From assembly GCF_046602855.1 (NCBI RefSeq), contig NZ_JBKINJ010000001.1, positions 868,001 to 932,000 on the forward strand: a stretch of DNA of 64,000 nucleotides. The letters run 5' to 3'. Positions 35,703-43,959 of this stretch are shown piece after piece. Under the pieces are notes generated by a model that had not been told where the DNA came from, searched no databases, and saw nothing but the letters and a program-made list of their open reading frames with translations. This DNA is from Gracilimonas sp046602855 (GTDB taxonomy: Bacteria; Bacteroidota; Rhodothermia; Balneolales; Balneolaceae). Position numbers and translations under genes: made by a program. The stretch's first letter is position 1. The number at the start of each line of letters is the position of its first letter.

Positions 35703-37286
35703 TTGACATTTAACGACTTTGATTTACAGGACGAACTAAAGGCGGGCTTGAGAGATATTGGTTATTCAGAACCAACTCCTATTCAGGAGCAATCCATACC
35801 AATTATTTTAAATAAAAAAGACCTGATTGGTGCCGCACAAACAGGAACTGGTAAAACGGGCGCTTTTGTAATTCCTGTGTTGCATCAGATCCTTCAAAAT
35901 CCATCAGAACATACGCAGGTGTTAATTCTTTCACCTACAAGAGAACTGGCTCAACAGATCGACGAACAGATCTTTGCTTTAGGGTATCATACCGGTATTA
36001 CGTCTGCTACCATTATTGGAGGTGAAGATTTCTCTAAACAGGCTAAAGCCATCAGGTCAGGAATTGACATAATTGTCGCCACACCGGGTCGATTGATAGA
36101 TCAAACAAAAGTGTTGGATATTGATTTCAGTCACATAAAATTTCTGATATTGGATGAAGCGGATCGTATGCTGGATATGGGCTTCCTTCCTGATGTTACC
36201 AAGATCATTAAAAAACTTCCTCAGGATCGTCAGACACTTCTCTTTTCGGCTACAATGCCAGATCAGATCAAGAAGTTGGCAAACGACTTTATGAAAGATC
36301 CAGAGAAGATCGAGATAGCAATTGAAAAACCTTCTGGAAGTATAACTCAAAAAGCTTATTTCGTTGATCAAAAGGATAAACTGAAGCTGGTGCAGGATGT
36401 GCTTGATGAAACAGCCTGGGAATCTTGCTTAATATTTTGTGCCACTAAAAGAGGTACTGACGAACTGGAAAAACTCCTGATCAAAAAAGGGATCAAGGCG
36501 GGTAGCATTCATGGTGACAGGAATCAGGATGAGCGGAATAAATCACTGCACGAATTCAAAAGTGGTAAAGTTCCCGTCATAGTAGCTACTGATGTTTTAG
36601 CCAGGGGAATAGATATTGATAACATATCTATGATTATTAACTACGACGTACCCCGTCAGGTTGAAGATTACGTGCACCGAATCGGAAGAACAGGTCGATA
36701 TGATAAATCCGGTATAGCAGTCACATTTGTAAATAAAAAGGATCGACGAGCATTTTCTGCAATTCAGGATAAAGTTGGTGATCAACTTGAAATCCTGGAA
36801 ATGAATAAAAAGGGAAGTAAAAAAACTTCACAGGCTGAATATTCAAAAAATAATGACAATCAATCCGATAAGAAAAGCAGAAAAGCGTCAGGGAAGTCAT
36901 CAAATAAAAACGACTCGTCTTCAAAAGAGGTAGAAGATAAGAAAGCTTCTAAAAGTAAGAGCGAATCAAGAAAACTTACTAAACAAGAGATTGCGAAAGC
37001 AAATAATAAAGTTGAAAACCTCGATAGCGTCGATGTTGTACTTAAGGGTAGCAAAAAGAAATCTTCTAAAAAATCAGATGAATCCGGTAAAGGCTCTTCT
37101 GGAAAAGATAAATCAGATTCCAAAAGAGGAAAAACGCGAAAGAAGTCAACAGATTCTGATCATGATAATCGAAATGACGAACCAGTTATTCCGGCCGAAA
37201 GGATAAAGAAAGCGACCAAGAGAAATCAAAAATCACTTAAACCTGCTAAAGGAATTTGGGGGCTTATAAAAGCTATATTCTCTTAA
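35703..37286 (+). CDS. DEAD-box RNA helicase with basic C-terminal tail
   Basis: 527 residues from a TTG start; an in-frame stop at 35688 leaves no other candidate. All helicase motifs are present: Q motif region GYSEPTPIQEQ, Walker A AAQTGTGKTG, PTRELAQQ, DEAD (LILDEADRMLDMGF), SAT, ARGIDI and HRIGRTGR. From about residue 375 the protein becomes a long Lys/Ser-rich, low-complexity tail (KKSSKKSD-type stretches), probably disordered and RNA-binding. RhlE-like enzymes act in ribosome assembly or RNA decay; which of these is not decidable here. Confidence 0.95.
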   Translation: MTFNDFDLQDELKAGLRDIGYSEPTPIQEQSIPIILNKKDLIGAAQTGTGKTGAFVIPVLHQILQNPSEHTQVLILSPTRELAQQIDEQIFALGYHTGITSATIIGGEDFSKQAKAIRSGIDIIVATPGRLIDQTKVLDIDFSHIKFLILDEADRMLDMGFLPDVTKIIKKLPQDRQTLLFSATMPDQIKKLANDFMKDPEKIEIAIEKPSGSITQKAYFVDQKDKLKLVQDVLDETAWESCLIFCATKRGTDELEKLLIKKGIKAGSIHGDRNQDERNKSLHEFKSGKVPVIVATDVLARGIDIDNISMIINYDVPRQVEDYVHRIGRTGRYDKSGIAVTFVNKKDRRAFSAIQDKVGDQLEILEMNKKGSKKTSQAEYSKNNDNQSDKKSRKASGKSSNKNDSSSKEVEDKKASKSKSESRKLTKQEIAKANNKVENLDSVDVVLKGSKKKSSKKSDESGKGSSGKDKSDSKRGKTRKKSTDSDHDNRNDEPVIPAERIKKATKRNQKSLKPAKGIWGLIKAIFS

Positions 37287-37350
37287 CGAATAATTTATAC
37301 AGGGTTAACATAATTCTTTGATTTAAGTTTTAAGTTTAAAAATAAAGGAC

Positions 37351-38511
37351 ATGAAAAAGTTTCTAGCATTTCTTCTCATAACTATCTCATTCACAGCCAC
37401 ACAGGAAACAGATTATTACAAGATCGAAACGGTCGAAGTGGCCAAAGAAAATGCAACAAAAGATATTTTGCCTTTGGTTGAGGATAAAGAGATCAAAAAT
37501 GTGATCTTTTTGATCGGCGATGGAACGGGTTTAGCCCAAATTGCTTCTGGTCAAATTGCTATAGCCGGTCCTGATGGACTCTTACATATGCAAACCATGC
37601 CCGTTACCGGAATTGTAAAAACTCATTCCTCTGATAATCTTATTACTGATTCAGCTGCAGGTGCTACTGCATTCTCATGTGGATTGAAAACCTATAACGG
37701 AGCAATTGGTGTTAATCCCGAATTAACACCTTGCAAAACAATATTAGAACTTGCTGAAGACAAAGGATTAAGCACAGGTTTAATTTCAACGTCTTCAATA
37801 ACACATGCCACACCGGCAAGTTTTGCATCTCACGTAATACAAAGAAGCATGCAGGAAGAGATTGCAGAAGATTTTTTGCATTCAGGAGTAGAGGTATTTC
37901 TTGGTGGTGGTGTTAAATGGTTTAACGAGAATCAAAGATCTGATTCCCTTGATCTGATTGGGAAATTCAGGGAAGAAGGATATGAGATTTTGTTAAACGA
38001 TAATGAACTAACAACTTCATCTTCTGATAAATTATTGGGTCTATTTGCGACGGATGGTTTGGAAAGGGAAAAAGGGGAACCTTCTTCAAAAGCTATGGTC
38101 AGCAAAGCTCTTCAGGTTCTTAATAAAAATGAGAAAGGGTTTTTCCTGATGGTGGAAGGCAGCCAAATTGACTGGGCAGGACATGGTAACAGTGTTGAGT
38201 ATCTAAAACGAGAGATCCAGGATTTTGATGAAGCAGTGAAAGCAGTGCTCGACTTTGCCCAAGAAGACGGCGAAACTCTGGTTGTATTGACTGCCGACCA
38301 CGAAACAGGTGGAATGACCATGCAAAGACAAGTTGCAGAAGGTGATTCTCTTGAGATATTTTGGTCAACTGATTATCATACTGGAATACCCGTTCCTATA
38401 ATGGCTTATGGCCCTAGTGCAACAGAATTTATGGGTTGGAGAGATAACACTTATGTAGGAATAAAATTAGCTGAATTGTTGGGGCTGGGTGAGTTGCCCA
38501 TTTTGAATTAG
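37351..38511 (+). CDS. Alkaline phosphatase (PhoA superfamily), exported
   Basis: 386 residues with a signal peptide (residues 1-17, ...TISFTATQ). Active-site features are intact: metal ligand Asp in FLIGDGTG, phospho-Ser in TDSAAGATAF near residue 100, the HATPASFASH magnesium region, EGSQIDWAGHGN, TADHETGG and the late YHTGIPVP histidine. It hydrolyses phosphate monoesters in the periplasm. No Pho regulator genes or clear Pho box are nearby. Confidence 0.95.
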   Translation: MKKFLAFLLITISFTATQETDYYKIETVEVAKENATKDILPLVEDKEIKNVIFLIGDGTGLAQIASGQIAIAGPDGLLHMQTMPVTGIVKTHSSDNLITDSAAGATAFSCGLKTYNGAIGVNPELTPCKTILELAEDKGLSTGLISTSSITHATPASFASHVIQRSMQEEIAEDFLHSGVEVFLGGGVKWFNENQRSDSLDLIGKFREEGYEILLNDNELTTSSSDKLLGLFATDGLEREKGEPSSKAMVSKALQVLNKNEKGFFLMVEGSQIDWAGHGNSVEYLKREIQDFDEAVKAVLDFAQEDGETLVVLTADHETGGMTMQRQVAEGDSLEIFWSTDYHTGIPVPIMAYGPSATEFMGWRDNTYVGIKLAELLGLGELPILN

Positions 38512-38816
38512 GGCTTTTTATATTTTTACATAATCTAGATGGCCTCAAGGAACTAACTAGTTCTTCACGATCGGAATTTGAGAGTGATTTTCAGAAAGCA
38601 GAAATCCTTTAGGTCCGCTAACATTGGTTTTTTCATTACACAATAGACCTGCTACCTGAACAAAAATATAAGAATGCTCTTTTCAGGTTTAAGAATGGAT
38701 TAATAGTGCATGATTATTAAATACTTTTATGCTTTTCGATCAATAATGTAAACTCGATTATTCTAAATATGGTGAGCAATATAATTCAAGTATCATTTTA
38801 ATCTTCTTATACAGTT

Positions 38817-38843
38817 ATATATACCAATTTGGTATATATTTTT
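38817..38843 (+). terminator. AT-rich near-palindrome with short T-run
   Basis: ATATATACCAA and TTGGTATATAT (38817-38827 and 38829-38839) around one central T, followed by TTTTA. It may be a weak terminator or an operator; it lies 300 bases after the phosphatase gene. Confidence 0.4.
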
Positions 38844-38870
38844 ATCATCAATGTGACGTTTCAAGAAATT

Positions 38871-38896
38871 AAAAAAGCCACAGATAATCTGTGGCT
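38871..38896 (-). terminator. Terminator of the barrel protein gene
   Basis: AGCCACAG and CTGTGGCT around ATAAT at 38876-38896. On the minus strand it is followed by TTTTTTAATTT. It begins about 30 bases after the stop of the gene at 38925. Confidence 0.85.
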
Positions 38897-38924
38897 CCCT
38901 ATAAGTCATACTTTATTTTAAAAA

Positions 38925-39413
38925 TTAGAAGTATACAGATGCTGAGATCCTGGCGGAGGTAGCAATATTTGTGGCACTGTCACCGAAACGTGTTCCCAAA
39001 TTCGCATCAGAACTGATACTAAGCTGATCAGAAAAAAAGTATTCAGCACCATATCCGATCATAAGATCAAAATTTGTCACTGAGTTGATGTTATTATTGC
39101 TGAAAGAGGTATTTGAAAATCCAAGGGCACCCGTAACATAAGTTGCCAATGATCTGTCCTGACTAAAATAGTATCGAGGCCTCACACCAAGTGAAAAATT
39201 AGTAGATTGGTCCTGAGTTGAATTGAGGCCAAGAAAAGGAGCCAAGGACAATTTATCATTAAGCATATAGGGAACTTCTATAGCTGTTTGCCCTGTAAAG
39301 TTAGCTCTTAGACCTAAAGATCCTTCTTCAGGAATACTTTGAGCCTGAAGAGAAACAGTAGTAAAACTTATGAGTACAGCAATAAGAAAACTTAATTTTG
39401 TTATTGATTTCAT
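38925..39413 (-). CDS. Small outer-membrane beta-barrel protein
   Basis: 162 residues. A signal peptide ends at SLQAQ (residue 25). The remainder is a series of short amphipathic strands (SLGLRANFTG, LSLAPFLGLN, FSLGVRPRYYF, LATYVTGALGF, FDLMIGYGAEYFF) ending in SASVYF with a terminal Phe. This is the pattern of an eight-stranded OmpA/OmpX-like barrel. No specific function can be inferred. Own terminator downstream. Confidence 0.8.
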   Translation of the reverse strand: MKSITKLSFLIAVLISFTTVSLQAQSIPEEGSLGLRANFTGQTAIEVPYMLNDKLSLAPFLGLNSTQDQSTNFSLGVRPRYYFSQDRSLATYVTGALGFSNTSFSNNNINSVTNFDLMIGYGAEYFFSDQLSISSDANLGTRFGDSATNIATSARISASVYF

Positions 39414-39469
39414 GGGTTAATGGTTAGTTAATGTATTAGATATATTTTAGATCGAACTAAATTATACGA

Positions 39470-39973
39470 TCAATTTATGTCATCTAATCCGTATAACTCA
39501 ATAACCTGGTGATAGTTCCTGTAATCAATACCTTTTCCTCTTACTATTGCAGATGGAGGGATGGCAATTACTCTAAGCACATCATTGTGAAAAAGGTCGG
39601 CATTCGCTTGATTGTTTCCTGCAATTTCTCCCTCCAACACTAAATTAAAACTTCCAATATCAAATTGATATCTAAGATTTACCAAGTCGTTCTCGAACGG
39701 TACTGCAAACGGAAGAGCGTTCCAGGTAGTTGTTCCTTCAAACCGCAGATATCCGTGAACGAGTCCATAATCAACCATTTCTTCATCAAGATTATCCCAC
39801 CCATATTCAGCCATAGTTATATAATCATCTACATAATAAAAATCATTTGCTTGAATATTGATGGTACTAGAATAAACAAGGTCTGCTTCTCCTTCAATAT
39901 CGTTATCATAAATAGTACAGGAACTTAAAGTATACAGCCCTATAATAATGAGAATAAATTTCAGAACTTTCAT
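39470..39973 (-). CDS. Putative lipoprotein, unknown
   Basis: 167 residues. The lipobox LSSC places the lipidated cysteine at residue 19. The mature part is acidic and beta-rich with many aromatic residues (DFYYVDDYITM, GYLRFEGTTTWNALPF). I do not recognise the family. It is 56 bases upstream of the barrel protein gene on the same strand, so the two may be cotranscribed. Confidence 0.65.
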   Translation of the reverse strand: MKVLKFILIIIGLYTLSSCTIYDNDIEGEADLVYSSTINIQANDFYYVDDYITMAEYGWDNLDEEMVDYGLVHGYLRFEGTTTWNALPFAVPFENDLVNLRYQFDIGSFNLVLEGEIAGNNQANADLFHNDVLRVIAIPPSAIVRGKGIDYRNYHQVIELYGLDDIN

Positions 39974-40037
39974 GGCGTCCTCACATGTTTAATTAAAATC
40001 AGCTATCAGGAGCTTAAAAAATTGCATATCAATATCG

Positions 40038-40071
40038 TATCGCATGTTATGATTAGGCAATTCATGCGATA
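40038..40071. promoter_or_regulatory. Inverted repeat in a divergent intergenic region
   Basis: TATCGCATG (40038-40046) and CATGCGATA (40063-40071), perfect 9-base arms with a 16-base spacer. It lies 65 bases upstream of the lipoprotein start and about 175 bases before the bifunctional-nuclease gene. It is a candidate regulator site. Confidence 0.4.
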
Positions 40072-40247
40072 GGAGCTCAGATAATTTGTATCTCTATAAA
40101 AATTCTTTTTCGCGGTTTTTATTCATTTTTTATTTCAACAAGACAACTAAAATCTAAAGAATCGGAAAGTTATACAGTTTGGTTTAAGACTTACCGAAAA
40201 ATCATTAACTTCATTAAAGTGAATTTTAAGCAAACAGGGTAAAGCTT

Positions 40248-40826
40248 TTGAGTAAGATTTTAATGGAGATACTTGGACTTTCTACTAGCCCCAGCAGTGG
40301 GGGGGCATATGCCTTAATATTAAGTGAAGCCGACGGAAACCAAAGATTACCGATCATTATAGGCTCTTTTGAAGCTCAGGCTATTGCTTTAGAGTTGGAA
40401 AATATTAAGCCACCACGACCAATGACTCACGACCTTTTAAAGAATTTCGTTCTAAGTTTTAACACGGAGATAAAAGAAGTATACATAAATGAGTTGAATG
40501 AGGGCACATTCTTTGCTCAGATCATTTTAAAAAGAGAAGACGGAACCATTGAAATAGATGCCAGGCCAAGTGACGCCATTGCTCTCGCTGTCAGATTTAA
40601 TGCACCAATCTACGTGGATGAAAGTGTACTTATTGAGGCAGGTATTAAAACAGAGCCTGAACATAAGACGGTAGAAGAAGCATTAAATAGTGATGAAACC
40701 TCACCGGGACAAAAAGAGTTATCACAGCTTGAAAAACTAGAGGCAGAGCTAAAAACTGCTATAGAAACTGAAAACTATGAAAAAGCGGCAAAGATCAGAG
40801 ATCGCATTTCAAAAATGAAAGGATAA
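40248..40826 (+). CDS. Bifunctional nuclease (DUF151) protein with UVR motif
   Basis: 192 residues from a TTG start preceded by an AGGG-type site; this start fits the family N-terminus better than the internal ATG five codons later. The DUF151 core is clear: GGAYALILSEADGNQRLPIIIGSFEAQAIALELE and IDARPSDAIALAVRFNAPIYV. Residues 160-190 form a UVR-type helical motif (AIETENYEKAAKIRDRI). DUF151 proteins have been reported to have nuclease activity; the physiological role is unsettled. Three bases separate it from bshC. Confidence 0.92.
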   Translation: MSKILMEILGLSTSPSSGGAYALILSEADGNQRLPIIIGSFEAQAIALELENIKPPRPMTHDLLKNFVLSFNTEIKEVYINELNEGTFFAQIILKREDGTIEIDARPSDAIALAVRFNAPIYVDESVLIEAGIKTEPEHKTVEEALNSDETSPGQKELSQLEKLEAELKTAIETENYEKAAKIRDRISKMKG

Positions 40827-40829
40827 ACA

Positions 40830-42443
40830 TTGGATATTTCCGGCTGTTCATTTAGTGAACTATCATACTCGAAACTATTTACTACTTACCTCAATAATTT
40901 TAATAAATTAAGTTCTTTTTACCCCTACAATCCTCTGTCCGAAACAGATGTAAAGCGTAAAGCCAAAAATATTTCCGGGACAGTTGATAGAGAGAAACTC
41001 ATTTCCGCACTTTCAGGCTACCATAGCAGTTTAGGAATAACTAATGACCAATCTGAACAACTTGAAAAATTATCCCATAATGATGCACTTGCTGTCGTCA
41101 CCGGTCAACAGTTGGGAATGTACGGTGGACCTGTATTTACTATATATAAAACATTAACGACTATAGTTTTAGCTAAAGAATACGAAAAGAAAATAGGAAA
41201 ACCGGTTATTCCTGTTTTCTGGATGGCTGATGAAGACCATGACTTTGAAGAGATCTCATGGACAGGTTTAATAGGAAAAGATGATTTTGTCAAGGTCGAA
41301 CTAGAACAACAGGGAAATGGTATACCGGTCTTCCATGAAGAATTAAATGATTCTCTTCAACTATTTCGGGAAAATGTAAAATCCATAATGTTCGAGACTG
41401 ATTTTTCAAATGATCTATGGGAGATCATGGATCGGCACTATCAGGAAGGAAAAACGCATGGTGAGGCCTTTGCTGGTTTTATGAATGAACTGTTTGCGAA
41501 ACAAGGATTATTGATAGCCGGGAGCAACCACAAAGCCTTAAAACAACTTCTGGCTGATGACTTTGCAAAAAGTATCTCATCGGCAGATGCTATTTATGAA
41601 GCTATCGAAGAAAAGAGTGAAGAGTTAGAATCTGTATTTCACAGGCAGGTGGTGAATGGTGATAGTAATCTTTTTTATCTGGATGAAAACTCTAAGCGCA
41701 TAAAGATCGGGAGAGAAGGGGAGACGTGGACGGCAAAGAATAAAAGTTGGTCAACAAATGATTTGGTAAAAGACATTGAAGTAAAACCTGAGTCATTTTC
41801 TCCAAACGTGTTCCTTCGACCAATCATCCAGGACAGATTGCTTCCAACACTTGGATATGTAGCAGGACCCGGTGAGTTGGCTTATTATGGACAGATGCGT
41901 TCTCTTTATGAAGTATTTGGCCTTGAAATGCCTCTTATAATTCCTCGGTATACAGCAACGGTAATTGAGTCAGGGATTTCCAGGATCTTACAAAAATTAC
42001 CATTTAAGGTTTGTGAGTACGATCAACGCATTGAGGACCTTGAATCAGCTTACGTTGAACAAACTGATAATGTAGATCTTGAAATAGTGTTTGATGAATG
42101 GAAAGAAAAACTGGAAGAAGCAGCTGAGAGACCCCTTAAGGTAATTGACAATATTGACCCAACACTTGACGGAACTGTCGGTAAAACGGTTGCTGGTTTC
42201 GAGAATGAGCTTAATAAATTAAAAGGAAAGGTGTACCGGTCCATCAAACAACAGGAAGAAACACAACTTAAGAGAATAGAGAAAATCAAGGTTAATCTGT
42301 TTCCTGATGGGGGCCTTCAGGAAAGATCCATTTCACCGATCTATTTTATGAATAAGTATGGAACCGATATTTGGCATAAAATGCTAGAAGAGATGAAAGA
42401 TAAAGGAATTGACCTTACAAAACATCACCTGATAGAATTATGA
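40830..42443 (+). CDS. bshC: Bacillithiol biosynthesis cysteine-adding enzyme BshC
   Basis: 537 residues from a TTG start next to the upstream stop. Family motifs are VVTGQQLGMYGGPVFTIYKT and VIPVFWMADEDHDFEEI near residues 90-140, FLRPIIQDRLLPTLGYVAGPGE, and the C-terminal coiled coil. BshC joins cysteine to glucosaminyl-malate in the last step of bacillithiol synthesis, so the organism probably uses bacillithiol as its low-molecular-weight thiol. bshA and bshB are not in the window. Operon with the DUF151 and cyclo-ligase genes. Confidence 0.95.
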   Translation: MDISGCSFSELSYSKLFTTYLNNFNKLSSFYPYNPLSETDVKRKAKNISGTVDREKLISALSGYHSSLGITNDQSEQLEKLSHNDALAVVTGQQLGMYGGPVFTIYKTLTTIVLAKEYEKKIGKPVIPVFWMADEDHDFEEISWTGLIGKDDFVKVELEQQGNGIPVFHEELNDSLQLFRENVKSIMFETDFSNDLWEIMDRHYQEGKTHGEAFAGFMNELFAKQGLLIAGSNHKALKQLLADDFAKSISSADAIYEAIEEKSEELESVFHRQVVNGDSNLFYLDENSKRIKIGREGETWTAKNKSWSTNDLVKDIEVKPESFSPNVFLRPIIQDRLLPTLGYVAGPGELAYYGQMRSLYEVFGLEMPLIIPRYTATVIESGISRILQKLPFKVCEYDQRIEDLESAYVEQTDNVDLEIVFDEWKEKLEEAAERPLKVIDNIDPTLDGTVGKTVAGFENELNKLKGKVYRSIKQQEETQLKRIEKIKVNLFPDGGLQERSISPIYFMNKYGTDIWHKMLEEMKDKGIDLTKHHLIEL

Positions 42444-42444
42444 C

Positions 42445-43020
42445 ATGTCTGATAAAAGAGAACAAAAAACTGTATTCAGGAAAACGGTTTTAAAACAAAG
42501 AGAACAGTTTGACACCAAAACGTGGCGAAATAAGTCTGACCTTATAATTAAAAAAGTTCAGAATTTAGAACAGTTTATAACAGCTAAATATATTCATCTT
42601 TATGTTTCAATGAACGAAAGAAATGAGGTTGAAACAGAAAGTTTGATCGATGAGGTTTTGGAATCGGGTAAACATCTCGTTGTGCCTGTCACAAACTTTA
42701 GGAATGGAACGCTTACCCACTCAATACTTTCTGATAAAAGTGAATTGAAACAAAATAAATGGGGTGTAAAGGAACCCAAAACCATCAAACAATTTGATAT
42801 TTCAAAACTGGATTTGATCATTATACCGATGGCCGCAGCTGATAGGAGCGGAAACAGACTTGGGTATGGAAAAGGATTTTACGATCGATTTCTGAATAAT
42901 AGCAATGCTTTTAAAACGGGGTTGGTATTCAGTGACTTTTTATTTGAGGAAATACCAACTGAAGCCTTTGATGAAAAACTGGATGCAATTATCACGGATA
43001 AGGAAGTGATTTACACGTAA
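42445..43020 (+). CDS. 5-formyltetrahydrofolate cyclo-ligase
   Basis: 191 residues. N-terminal basic KTVFRKTVLKQRE and the C-terminal signature LIIIPMAAADRSGNRLGYGKGFYDRFL define the family. It uses ATP to convert 5-formyl-THF to 5,10-methenyl-THF, recovering an inhibitory folate. It starts one base after the bshC stop. Confidence 0.95.
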   Translation: MSDKREQKTVFRKTVLKQREQFDTKTWRNKSDLIIKKVQNLEQFITAKYIHLYVSMNERNEVETESLIDEVLESGKHLVVPVTNFRNGTLTHSILSDKSELKQNKWGVKEPKTIKQFDISKLDLIIIPMAAADRSGNRLGYGKGFYDRFLNNSNAFKTGLVFSDFLFEEIPTEAFDEKLDAIITDKEVIYT

Positions 43021-43062
43021 CATTATTACTTTGACCTCGTAGTGAATAAAAAAAAGAAATTT

Positions 43063-43797
43063 ATGGCTGAACAAACTAAACAAAGAACAGCATCCAAAAC
43101 CGGAACTGCAACACTTGAATTTGATGAATTTGAGTTGAATTCAACCATGCAGGAATTCCTCAACGGTGATGAGAAAGAGACGGGAAAAAGTATTTGGAAC
43201 ATTGCAACAATTTCCGGCATGGTGATGATCTTTTTGGCTTTCACCTTCATTATTCAAACTTTAGGCCTGCCGACCGGTGGATTTTTATCTGGATTAACTG
43301 AAGGCTTGATCGGTTCATCTATTTTACCACTAATTGGCGGGGGTTTAATAACTTTAGTAGGATTTGGTTTTTTTGTTGGTGACAGGAAACGTGCCCGAAA
43401 GATCAAAAAGGCAAAAAAGAGTGCAGCTAAAAATAAAAATGCCACCAGCTACAATGATATCCATGGATCTGAAGATGCCGGTTTTGGATCTGGTTCGAAA
43501 CTGAATAATGCACTCGACCGTGATCAAAACAGATCTGCTACTGCCTCTTCTTCTGATAATTTGGAAAAATACGGGTACCGACATTCAAAAAAATTAATGA
43601 AGTCCAGATCTGATAAAAAAATATCAGGTGTTTGTGGGGGATTGGCCAAATATTTCGGTATTAGTTCAACCGTAGTTCGTTTTATTTTTGTAGCTGCATT
43701 CATAATGGGTTGGGGAGCAAGTTTGCTAGTTTATATTGGCTTAGCTATTGCGATGCCAAAAGAGCCCATTGAATTGATGGATGATTTTGATTTTTAG
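43063..43797 (+). CDS. PspC-domain membrane protein
   Basis: 244 residues from the ATG at 43063; a GTG at 43042 would add 7 lysine-rich residues. Two membrane helices are at about residues 48-70 and 80-105, followed by a basic linker and a Ser-rich spacer. The C-terminal PspC domain (SRSDKKISGVCGGLAKYFGISSTVVRFIFV... IGLAIAMPKEP) has its own membrane hairpin. PspC domains sense envelope stress in the Psp response; no pspA or pspF is nearby, so the role here is open. Confidence 0.88.
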   Translation: MAEQTKQRTASKTGTATLEFDEFELNSTMQEFLNGDEKETGKSIWNIATISGMVMIFLAFTFIIQTLGLPTGGFLSGLTEGLIGSSILPLIGGGLITLVGFGFFVGDRKRARKIKKAKKSAAKNKNATSYNDIHGSEDAGFGSGSKLNNALDRDQNRSATASSSDNLEKYGYRHSKKLMKSRSDKKISGVCGGLAKYFGISSTVVRFIFVAAFIMGWGASLLVYIGLAIAMPKEPIELMDDFDF

Positions 43798-43903
43798 ATC
43801 AAAATACTTCTATGTATAGTTCTCCATCGAAATTTATTAGAGGTATCACTTTTATGGTGATGTCCTTTTGGCTTGTTCAGTATTAAATTGTTAATTACTA
43901 CGT

Positions 43904-43920
43904 ATCTCATTAAATGAGAT
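43904..43920. promoter_or_regulatory. Palindrome upstream of the receiver-kinase gene
   Basis: ATCTCATT-A-AATGAGAT, perfect 8-base arms with one central base, 39 bases before the ATG at 43960. Its position suits an operator overlapping the promoter or leader. Confidence 0.45.
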
Positions 43921-43959
43921 GTTTGAAAAACCTTATCATCTATAATCAAGCGCCAACAC

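Larger units (their letters stand above)
38512..38924. other. 413-base stretch without a convincing gene
   Basis: AT-rich. A minus-strand frame at 38557-38682 (41 codons, no start codon) contains SGPKGFLLSENHSQIPIVKN before a stop and may be a gene remnant. A near-palindrome and a terminator at the right end are listed separately. Nothing else is recognisable. Confidence 0.35.

Noticed and set aside
43042..43062. GTG start for the PspC-domain gene
   Set aside because: It adds only seven lysine-rich residues; the ATG at 43063 is the more ordinary start, although GTG cannot be excluded.
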